Shown here one piece after another: positions 38,101 through 50,100 of a stretch of 64,000 nt of DNA. Position 1 is the first letter of the stretch. Every line of letters starts with the position of its first letter. The notes beneath the pieces are model-generated. The model did no database searches. It saw only the letters and a list, made by a program, of their open reading frames with translations, and was not told where the DNA came from. The position numbers and the translations under genes are program-made. The stretch spans positions 19,712,745 to 19,776,744 of the forward strand of contig CM075102.1 of NCBI GenBank assembly GCA_037576195.1, given 5' to 3'. The DNA comes from Phytoseiulus persimilis (taxonomy: Eukaryota; Arthropoda; Arachnida; Mesostigmata; Phytoseiidae).

Positions 38101-41100
38101 CACCGCTGGACTTCTCTCCTCTCGAGACAACGTGGTTACTCTGTACGCTTCGACCCTGCAGGGTCTATCTATGTCGGCGGCTTATGCGTGGGTTCGAGGC
38201 TCGAACTTTTGAAATCTGGAAACGCAGATTGCGTGACAGACGGCGAAGGTTGCGTTCAGACCCTTAGATCTCAAACTATTTATGCCATCAAACATGGATG
38301 CATTAAATAGCGAACCGAATGTTTCGTAAACCTCTTCCTGGGGAGAAAAATAAGCTGATGGACCATCATTGCTTGAGTTCAGTGTCGCGATGATTACACT
38401 GTGAAAAATTCCGCTACTAATAGATTCAAATAGATTCTAAGGATCCGCTTGAGGAAGAGCGCTTGATCAGGACAATGGCCGCGCTTTCCGAGTTTTTGTA
38501 GTTTCACTTTTTTGGCGTCGTCTCTAGCGACGAAATCTCGTCACGTACGATCACCGGCAGGCGATTCTCCTATACTGATCTTACTTTCCCCCCGGAACAC
38601 AACCGCACTGTTGGTTATCCATCTTATTACGGAAACTGCTTCTTGCGTTGCGTCTGTCTCTTAAGCTGTCAAGAACCGAGAGCGTTGATGCGAAATATGG
38701 AATCAATTTGACTCTGCTCCGATGACTCGGCTGCGAATTGTGGTACATTTATCTCGTTTGTGCGAAACGACGATCCCAATGGATGTGAAGTATTTTCGAA
38801 GACTCTTTGGATCGTCGAAAACGGGAGTGGATCTGCTGATGACATGAGCGAATATAGATGCTCGATGTGGGTTGAGATTTGACAGATAATCTAGTCATGT
38901 ATATGCGCCAGGCGGGTATGGTCTTTATAGCATTCTCTTCGGGAACGTAGAATCGCAGTGATTGCTTAAAGTCGGCAACTTGACATGACATCCTTATTTT
39001 TTCTCCCAATCCAGATGACTCGGCACCAAGAATAACACATGGACCTCAATCAGTGGTGATTCCGCGGGGCGGACGAGGATACCTCGCTTGCAGGACGACG
39101 GGGATGCCCCCGGCGCAAATTCGATGGATGCGGAACGGCGTCTTCGTCACCGATTTCGGTTACCAATACAATTATCGGATAGTCAGTGCCAAAGATGAAG
39201 GTGAGTCACTCCATTCCATTGTCGAGGGATAGAAAGCGCCCAGCAGCGTCAGATTCGTCTTGAATGCTCTTTAATGGATTCGTTGAGAAATCGATTCTTC
39301 AAATCTCAACTATGTGAACTGTGGGCGGTGAAACCATTTATCATTGTCTGCGTGTGGGACACGTTCGACAGTCCGCAAAAACTGTCGAAGCTCGTGCTGG
39401 ATCGCGTTCCGGGAAGTAGCGTTAAAAGTGTTTTGAGAACTCGGCTCTTCTCCAGAGGAAACGTCCAGCTTCTGTTTTCATCTTCCTGCTTTATCGAGCA
39501 GTTATCTAGGCCTGCGCATCGCTAGAATCTCCCATGCGATACTGTCGCACCTGTAACCGCGGACAGACGGGCAAGTCTCACGGTTCATTTAAGGAACGTT
39601 TCGAGAAACTGCAAATCGACTTTGAAGCTTCTTGAAGAGCTCCGATTCAGTTTCCGGCGCGACGTTCAAGCCGTCACCCACTGTTTTTTTCCTCGGAAAC
39701 GCCCCGCAAAGTTCCTTCCTCCAATATTCCTTCGTTTTCTTCTCCCTCCCCCCGACAATCCGTTTCACGGCATCGGTCCCCCTTTCACATTCCACCATTT
39801 CTGGAGCGATTCCGTTTCTCACAATTCCGTTCCTGCTATCGTCTTGGACTGTCCTCTCCGGGAGTTTTCCGCGATTGCGTGCCTCTTCATGTCCGCCTTC
39901 TTCCGTCTCCGCCACTTGAACCGATGTTTGTACCGCCACACACTCTCTTGTATCGATGTTTGTTTTTACAAAATGAAGTTCGGCAACACCGCTCCGGGCA
40001 GGTTCCGGGTACGACGTTTCGCTGCGAGTGACATGAAATTTCACCCTGAGATCACTCAACTTGGCTCGCATGGTGCGACGGCTTACCGCCTGGTCATCCG
40101 ACTGTGAAGAGGCCCCCGAACGGAAATCATGGTTACGCCAACTGTAGGCCAGGAGCGTCCGTTGACGATGTCCACGACTGCCGACTTCCCAGAATTTTTC
40201 AGAAGTCGACGTATGATCGACAAACGGTGACAGAACAATCGAACGACGGCGACGACACCGTCAGGCATTGCATTACCGACAAAGCACAAATTTACCTAAT
40301 GCTGCAGTGAGCGCAGTTTCTCTGTCTCATGCAAATCTTCAACGTCCGAACACCGGGAGCCGGTCCAGGCCGCTCTTGCCCAGAGGCATCGCCGGCCGTT
40401 GAACCAAAGCCTTACCCGCTCGAAAGCAAAACCGCTTTCAAAACGTCGTACAGAAGATCTCGGTCGGAGATACTCACTTTCTTGCCGCTTTTCGGCTTCA
40501 CACGACCCGTCGCGGAGTTCGGTTATGTCACTTCGCGGAACGAGCTCCGGCATCGCGCAGAGCTTCCTCGACTAGATTTTCATTCGTTACGTTCTCATAC
40601 CAAATTCCGTCTGAGTCATCCGGCTTTCGAGAATCACCCCGAAATTCAGGGAATGATTCAGCGTCGGGCCAGCATCGGTTGAGAAGATTATACCGCGACT
40701 TCGTCCCGATCGGCGTTTTTTCTGAATTTCCCGGCATTGCATCTGGGATCTCGTCTCTGCCTCGCGAGGCCGTACGATTATTTCAGTCGATTCGTCTCGG
40801 AGAGCTCATCAAGAAGGGTGACGAGCACCTTTCGTGCTGTTTCCGTGATGAGTCCCGGCGCGGACCCCACGTGGAAGCTCGAGAGCTCGAATTCATGTCG
40901 GCAGCGTTGCGGATGCTCGTAACAATCGTTTCGTGATGAACGAGAATGCGCGACCGTGCGGGACCCAACCATGGAAACAATCTTTGACAACATCAGTACT
41001 TTTCGCCGGACCTCTTGAAGAGGCGGACTAGCCGGCTTGTGACGACGACGGCTGTCCACTTTGCTCCTGTATCGGTCGAGTACCCGAGCGAGAATTCCGG

Positions 41101-44100
41101 AGGTGATGCCTCAGTCACCGGCGTGAAAATCGTCTGCAATTTATTCTCTGTCGTGTTCGGCGTCCGACCGGAGAAGAAGAACAAGACTGCGATGAATTCC
41201 CCACTCGATAACTCGATCATTAGATCATCAGGGCTGTTCTCCATCGAATCTGCATGTACGGGGCGTCTGAATCACTGCGCCCGGAGAGAGAGGAGAGCGG
41301 AGGAGCGGCGAGCGAAGTTTGCCAGGCGAGAAGCAGTTGTCGCTGTTCAACTTCGACTGCGGGCAAACGAGACTCGATGAAAAATGACTGGAGCACTCCG
41401 TGAAGACGAGCGGTGGAAGAAAGAGCCGCTCGCGTCTTCGCGTGAGAACTGGACTCGATGGAATCGCTGAGGCCGTGGGATTTTCGCCCACGCCCAGAAT
41501 AACGAGGGAAGGTCGAGGGACCACAAAGACTAAGTCAACGCGGAGGAATCATGCGATAGCGATGGACCTTCATCGAATCAGTTTGACAATCCACGAAACT
41601 GAGTTCGAGTCCCCCATGACAGCGTCGCTGCTTGGTGTCAACGGGCAACGAGGGTAACCAAGAGTCGATTGCGAATAATTGCCGACGGACCCACGGCGTT
41701 GGATGGACTACCGGGGAAGAATCACGGAGGGTGTGTCCGAATGGCTCATCTCAGAGCAGTTTCATTCGTGGAGGAGATTCCGACAGACCGAATTCCACGG
41801 CACCCTGAGAAATGACACAGCAAGGAACTCGTTATAAGACCTGGCTTGTTCTTGTGAGACAAGAGAAGATCACGGCGGCGGACCGAAAGAATCGTAGAGC
41901 GTTTAGTAAGGAATGACTTAATGGGATCAAGTTGGGTGAACCCGTCGGTTGCAGCTCTCGCCAGCCGGGTACGTTCCCGGAGTCACAGCTCGTGTCTTTG
42001 TCGCTGCTCTTCGACTCATCCTGAGTACGGCCCTCTGATAGTCGCTGAGCTCAGTCACCGGGCTTCGAAATCGGCGGAAATTCTCGAACACTCGACTCGA
42101 CGTTTCTCGGATCGCCCGAAGTTTCGCAGAATATACCATTGATGGGAAAAGGCTTCCAAGTCGCTTGGTTTGCAGTCGATGAGGCCGATTCTGAGCTTCA
42201 TGAAGACTGGAAGTGAACGTTCGCTGTGGAACTTCGCTGAAAAGAGGCTTAATCCATTCGGTTCATCAAAAATACGAGCCAGTTGCTTCCTCGTATTTCC
42301 GGGTCGACTTGCACTGGGGAACAACCACCGTAATGGACGGGGAATTGCTGCGAAAAGAGCTGGTGGCTCCGACCGTAGATACGAAACGCGGTGTGCGCAC
42401 AGCCGCGGTCGGACGAGGAAGCTCGTCGGCAAACCGGCGACTGTGTCTTCAGAATCGCTGCCATCGGCCCTAATGGGCGTTTTGTAATTATCTGATTCAT
42501 CTATTCATTCCCGCAGCTCTCGAATTATCACGCACTTACTCATTCATTACCATTCGATTCGTCGTTTCCCGGAGACCGAAGATTGGTTCGCGCTGTCGCG
42601 TTGCTTCGCTCAAGGCTTGGATTTTGCCTGGGAACCTGAGATACCGAATCTCGGACAGCGCAGCCGGAGGCGTATTGCGGGCACACATTCACGAGAGACT
42701 TATTGACAGAACGCCTTCGGGAGAAGCCGCGTCGCGTCCACCGGCGTTCCATCGCGCAGGACGTCCTTAGTTTCCGCGTGGGTAAAACTCGAAAAGTCAC
42801 TGCGGTGCGGACAGTCTGCTGCGTTCAACTGGCCCGCTGTCGCAAGGCGGCTGAATGTCCTCCATTGAACGCCGAATCCAGATATTGCAGAGGGTGATGC
42901 GACGGGACGTTAGCGCGGAAGAAACACTGACTGACTGCGGGAGTGAGTGACGGCTTACTCATGCGAGGAGATTTGCTGTTTATTTGTTCGATACGGAATG
43001 GTCGATGATATCGTCTCGATCAACGAGCCTCCATTCACTACGTGGCGCTCGGACCACCGACCGAAGTGGCTTCTGTCTGATGAAGGAACGGTTCATTGTT
43101 TGTGAAGGGAAAACAACGGAAGAAGCTGCCCTTCGCATGTCATCCTGCGAACGTGAATAGATCTTGAATACCCCCCACGATAGCGATCACAACCGAAATT
43201 CTCCCCTGGACACGAGACCCAGACGCGATGTGATGGATGACGGCCTCGTATGCGATATCTGATGAAGTCTGTTCGTGTGATCGGGTAATCGAATAATTAC
43301 GGCAGTGATGACCGATGGGAAGAGAACAAGATCAGAGGAACGTCTGTAGACAATATCATGGAGGTGTCGGATAAATTATGGTGGGGGAGTCGCTCACGGA
43401 GCTACCTCTCAATCCTGGATCCGTTCCGCTACGTCACGACTAAGCGCTCTCATTTACTTTTCAGATGACGGAGAATACCGTTGTGTCGCAATGAATTCCG
43501 TGGGTTCGATACTATCGAAATCCGCTCGAGTCTCAATCGCTAGTATCGAAGCCACGGATACGATCTCATCAAGAGCGTCATTTACTTCATCCGAAGGAGA
43601 TATCCAAGTGTTCTCGAAACCCGGAGTGAAATCCGTTCCGAGAGCCATCGCCTCTTGGACACGGGACGGCACACCCGTGGTAAACGGTCTTCATTACCAC
43701 GTCACCCAGGATCAACGGCTCCTTATCTTGGACGTGACGCAAGAATTGAAGGGAAAATACAGGTTCGGACAGTTAGACCCTTTCCTTAGTCTCCATGGAG
43801 AGCTGCAGACGATTTCGTGCTGCGGTTCCCCATACTCGAACAAGCTACCCGTTGGGGAAGATGCTCGGAACGCCCCGAATCCTTGATAAAACTCCTCCAA
43901 TCGAATGAATCCGATGGAAATAAGTGATTCTGAGATTTACTTTCGGCGATAGCAGCGACCCCTGGCGACAAACAGAGGAGAAATCGCCCTAGTGAACAAG
44001 AGCTGAAGTTTCCCGTTCTGAAGTGGTTCTGCTCACAGAGTCAGCCGGAGAGCTACTCCTCGGCGCTTCTCCTCGCTTGGCAGACATAGCTTAAGATCGC

Positions 44101-47100
44101 TTTCGGCTCCATTGGATGCTCGTGAGCGGTTTTCTCCATGAGGCTTCGGCGAACGCCCTACGAGAGCGGAGATGCACCGCTGAAACAATGCCATCCGAAA
44201 GGGAGAGAAGATGGTAGGAGGGACAGCGTCGGCTACCAAATGACATATTCGTCCATTCCTTAGGAACGGCGGAGGAGAAGATTGAAACTGTCATTTCGAA
44301 AAAGCGCCGTTTGACAGACGAGCTCTCCTTTCTCGAACATTGGTTTCCTTTTTCTGCTGCGGCAGCGTCTATCTTCATTGTCTTATTTACTGTCGGAATG
44401 GCACCGATCGTCTGCGAGGAAGCTTGGCTAGCTATTTGCAGAAGCGATCGAATGCTTTCCTTTTTTCTGCATAGGGAGCCGGTGCTGTCGTGACTCCCGA
44501 TGGCCTTTGTCGAATAACTGCGGCGCGCAATCAGATGAATCGTGTTTCGTCGATTGGCTTCTTGTCTTCGTAACTCCAACAGATTAACACGGGGTAGCCG
44601 ATAGCTCGAAGACTACCGCAAGGGGAAACATCGAACAGAAAATATGACTAATTGATATTTCGGGTGTGGATTTTGAGACGCCGTGCGATTAGCGCTGACC
44701 GCATGTCATCGTTACGGGAGAAGAACCCACTTGCGATGTCGTGGCTCTGGCTCGACGCACACTTGGTTGGCCGTCCCTTTCGTGTCGCTCCTTGATTCGC
44801 GCTGGCGCATGACCGCCGTCCTCTTCACCACGGTCTTCTTCTTCTTTTCCCCTTTTCGTCCTCTTCGGTGCTGCTGTTATTATTATTGTGTCAGAGGGGA
44901 GACTGCAGAAAAGAACAGAAGACCCGAACGCTATTTATGCATTCAGCTCTCTTCAACCGGCTCCACGGCCGACGGAGCGGCCAACCGAGTGAACGGAAGA
45001 ACCCACGAGCGACCAGCTGGCTTATCTCAGCGCCTATGAGCTGGCTTGACCTATGTTCTTTGTGACCGAAGACGACTCAATACGCACCACGGTTCCGTCG
45101 GAGAGGAGCGAAGCAATTAACCGACTCGTTCTCAGACAAGAGAAATAGAAATTGATGCATTCGCAGAAAGTGGGAAAATAACGCAACAAATGGAGAAGTT
45201 TCACGAACCGATTCGACATCGAACGAAATGACGCGATTGGGATCACCCTCCAGGCCGAGGGCCGAATCCCGAAGAAGAAACGGCCATCAGTCCAAAAGAC
45301 GAGCTGAAAAATGCTTTGACAAAATTGTTTTATCTCGGCTCGATCACGCAGATGTATTCTGACACTCCAACTGGTGTTTTTTTCCAGAGTGACACTCGCC
45401 AACCAGAATACGCTGAACGAAATCGAAGGACCGGTCATCGACTTCAAGGTTAAGAGACTTCCTTGGAGCTCCTCATGAGATCTCATCCCAGTCATCGCAT
45501 CGCAGCAAACCAAAGTACCCAACTCCTCCCTCGTTCCCCAGGTGTCTTCGAGCCGGATCACTCCGGAACCGAAGATCTTCATCAGCCCGAAACCGAGAGT
45601 CGACTTCAGCGTTCCTCCGTTCGGAGTTCAGGTGATACCTTCAGAGGTCCACCTACTCGAGTGCGTGGCCAACGCCCATCCGATCGAGCAACTGCGGACG
45701 CTCTGGTTCAAAGATGGCGTCGAGATGGAGTACACCGGGCTACCGTACCTCCTGGAAGCTCGGAACCGAACGCTGATCCTGGACCAACTCAGCCCCGAGC
45801 ATGCGGGTCTGTACGAATGCCGAGTGTTCCTCGCCACGTCCTACGGGCCGCAAGGATTGGATTCGGCCGTCAGCAACGTAACCGTTTCCACTGTCCCGGT
45901 TGTCAGACCGATGCCTTCAGAAAGGGCCATCGACACCGGTTCGTCCCTCGGTAAGGCTTTTCTTTCCAGTTTAGACGGCTGCGGCGAACTTCGCCGAAGG
46001 TGGATGGATGGGACTGATGTTGCTTTCGTGTCTCCCAGGTCTGACTTGCAACGCAACGGGAAACCCGCCGGCGGAAATTACTTGGTACCGGAACGCGAAT
46101 CTCCTGGAACAGCGGGGCGCGTATCTGGAAGTGAACAACAGCGACGACGGGGGTGTCTATCAGTGTATCGCGAAGAACTGGGTCGGCGAGGACATGAGCT
46201 CAACATGGGTGAACGTCAAGAGGCTCCAACCCGCCTTCGTCCGTCGTCCGCAAAATATCACCGCTCTAGCTGGAGAACAGTTCACGCTGGAATGTAACGC
46301 CACCGGTGCCCCACAACCGAAAGCTCGCTGGGTATTCAACGAACGGGAGCCAATAGAAAACCAAGGCAGGTTCCTCATCGATCCGGAAACTCGAAGTCTC
46401 ACCGTGTTCCAGGCCGAGGTGAACAACACCGGCAAGTACACCTGCGAGATGAGTAATTCGGCCGGAACTGTGGAGGCATCGGCGTACGTTACCATACTGA
46501 GCAAGACTCACATCTTCCGGCCTCCGATGGACAGCCGGGTGATCCTCGGTAATAATGCTTTCCTTGACTGCGGAGTAGCGAGCGATGTCAAGGGCGGAGG
46601 AGAACCCGAGGTCACTTGGCTGTTCAACGGGAGGCCGCTCCAGACAACGTCCAGGGTATTCATGAGACCCAATGGGACTCTCATCATCCAGCAGGCGAGG
46701 AACACCGACATAGGTAAGACCCTCCTTCCCGGTGCTCGCCTTTCCGATGACTTCCTCCTGAACGCTTCTCGGAGAACGCGTTTGTTAACCAGGCTCCACT
46801 TTCCCAGGAAACTATACCTGCCGGGTGGCTTCCCCTGGAGGGAGCGACACGAAAACCGCGCGTCTCGACGTCATCGAGCTCCCGCACCCGCCGACGTTCG
46901 TGCACGTGAACGTTGTCGACGAATTCCCGAAAACCGTGAACGTGTCCTGGGCGAAAAGTTTCGACGGCAACTCGCCCATCATCTCGTACATCCTCGAGCG
47001 GAGGGAAATGCCCCTCCTGTCCAACCAGAGCGAGGACTCCAGTCTCCTGGTGCGCTGGAAGGAGCATCAGGACAACATCTCGGCCGACACCACTTGGATC

Positions 47101-50100
47101 TTGGTCGGGATGCTCAAGCCCTCGGTGCCGTATCAGTTCCGAGTGAAAGCCAAGAATGCGGTCGGTGTCGGCCAGCCCTGTCAGGCGGCCAACACGATCG
47201 TCCTCCCCGCGGAGGCGCCAGGCGGTCCCCCGACGAACCTCGTCGTGGCGGCCAGGAGTCCGACATCGATCGTTCTGCAGTGGAGCCCGCCGACAGAAGG
47301 AGATCGTAACGGAGAACTCCTGGGCTACGAAATCCGGTACAGACTCGCCGGCTACAGCGGATCCGACGAAGCCCAGCGCAGGGTCAACGCCAGCCAGCCG
47401 CTGCCGTTCATTCTCGATGAGCTGATCGTGTGGCAAACGTACGAAGTCCGCGTCGCCGCATTCAACGAGAAGGGCGTGGGCGTATTTTCGGATCCGGTGA
47501 CGGTTCGAACCAAGGAGGCTCCTCCACAGAGCGCGCCTTCGTTGCGCCAAGTCTACGCGATCAACTCAACGCATATCAAGGTAAATCGAGTTCGGAGCAT
47601 TTCGTCCTTGCGTTGGACGCTTCGCATCAACCAACATGTCGCGCTGATTCCTATTGAAGTTTTGAGTTCTGACTAGGCATCGCAAGGAAGCGCAAATTTT
47701 TGGAACCGCAAGTGAGAACCGCGAAGAACCGCGACTAACGGCCGAAAGGATAAGGGCTCGCACAAAATTTGTCGTTCGATCTGTCGATGATGAGTCACGA
47801 GTCGGCAGTGGACTGTTTTCGTTCAATCCATGCTGTGTCCTCGGATTTTTGCTCAAAGCGCTCGTCGATCTTTCTGTCTTTAGTTCCTAAGCTTCGATAC
47901 GAAAACAATTACTTACTGGGTTTGGAACTCCAAACGCAAGTGCAGCTACGGTCAGAGCTATATTTTTCGTTTCCCCCAGCTGCTGGGAGTCAGTTATCTG
48001 GAGCATCCTATCGTGCGAAAACGTGTGAAATGTCTCGAACATTCTAGCTCCATTTAAATTAACTCAGAGAGATATTTTTGGCGATTCGTGCAACGATCCG
48101 TACCATGCGACTTGCGCAGCGCGACGGTGCGACACGAGGCGAAGCAGGGAGCATGGTGATTTTAAAAATTTGGCGCTCTCGTTCCTTCGAGGCATGGCCC
48201 TGGTGTGCAATGGAGTAGCATCGCCATCGTGGCAAGCTCCTCAGGGAGTGGGTGTCGGCCTGGCGGTGGCTTCAAATGATACTTCTGGAATTTCACTGAA
48301 ATTTCGGCTCCCATTCTCCCATTCGAACTGAGGTCTACCAAGGCAGTGCACGGTGAAGGTCTCGGCTCGCTGATAAGGGCGCTAGATGAAAGCTTCTCCC
48401 GCGCGGCTTCTTGCGGTTACAGAGCCGCAGAATTTCGCGGTTCCGGAACCGCTGCGATGCCTAGTTCTTTCCCGCTTTCTGGCCGGCGGCGAAAGCTTTA
48501 TCCGAACCGACAACTCGACATTTTCGGAATCGCTGGCACTGTAATTGTGGTACGTTTGTCATCCGAAAGCCCTCATCACGGCCTTCGGAAAGTTTCGCTG
48601 GATCCCTCTCGGAACTTGGAGCTCCCGTTTGTTCAAAGGGTGTCGACCAGAACCACTCGGTCACTTTTTTGTCGTCGTCAGCTAGAATGCATTCGGAACC
48701 AGCGACGAGCCCCGTTGCCAGACCACGTGTGGAACTTTTCTCGGCGTCCGCGTACGTTTGGATGTCGTGGCATCTGATCGTGGAACGCCCGGGAGTCGAC
48801 GCCGATAGCCGTATGGTTCTGTCACGACTCTTCTCTTCGTTCTGGTGTCGCTGCTTGGTTTTGATTTCGAGAACGTCATTCGGGATCTTTCGAGCACTGG
48901 ATCAGGTGGAATTCAATATCTCAGGTTGCGGAAGAATTCTTCTTTCGAGAGAGTTCGAACGAAAAGCGCAAAAATGTGGGCTCGTCCGGGATTTGAACCC
49001 GGGACCTCTCGCACCCTAAGCGAAAATCATACCCCTAGACCAACGAGCCACCCGTATATAGTGGAAGAAATGTATCATTGTCGTTCTTGACGCGGGATCG
49101 CAGTATTCACACTACACTCCGAGCAATCGATGAAAGCTCGTCAAAAGACGAAAGCGGCTGGGAGTTCCGGCTGCGAGCCGGAATTTCGAATCGTTCATGG
49201 AATCAGATGATAGATTGATCGATCTCGAGCTCAGTAGCCCATGGCGCTATCCCGCCAGAATATTCCGCCGCTTGCTGATAGAAGCAGATTCGGCGATTGC
49301 GCTCGGTACTGAAACTTGTGTTGGAACTTATAATTAAGTGATAACTGTTGCCTCGTAGGTGATCTGGAGTCCCCCGGATCCGCAACAGATCAACGGAATC
49401 AATCAGGGCTACAAGGTTGAAGCGTGGTACAATGGCGAAGTGGAGAAATCCATCAGGGTCGGCCCATCGACGGGCGATCCTCGGGACGATCAGGAGGAAA
49501 CCTTCGGTGGACTTCAGAAGTACCGAACGTACAACATCACTGTCCTGTGCTACACATCAGCTGGCGACGGACCCCGGAGTCAAGAGCTGACTGTTTGTAC
49601 TAAACAAGACATTCCTGGTGTGGTAACCAACATGATGTTCGAGAGCGTTCTGGATTCGTCTCTAGAAGTTCTCTGGGAACCTCCAGAGGAGCCCAACGGA
49701 ATCATCCTCGGTGAGCGGTCGAGAGGCATCAGAACCGAATGAGACCAATGACGTGTCAAGTATTGAATTCCGGACGAGAGAGCCCCTCCGAGCGCAATAT
49801 CTCTCTTCACCACTGAATCTACTCTTCGTCCACAGATTACACGATCGAATATTGGGAAGAAGCAGACATCACGTCGAAACTCACCGAAACTGTCAAATCC
49901 GAGATCCGCACCGTTTATATCTCGGGCTTGAAACCTCTGACGTCTTACATATTCGAAGTCTCAGCAAGCACAGTCGTCGGACGCGGACCTCCGGTGGCGG
50001 CGTCGATTCAGTCCGGGATCCCACCCGTTCTTCCCGAGCCCCCGACCAACCTCGCGGTGTCGAACATCGGCCCCGCCTCCGTGGTTCTCCAGTTCCACCC

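Noticed and set aside
46714-47309. Continuation of the Ig4-6 frame past 46,713
   Set aside because: The frame crosses a GTAAGA donor into intron sequence and then runs out of phase with the next exon. The Ig6 domain is completed only after splicing to 46,808.
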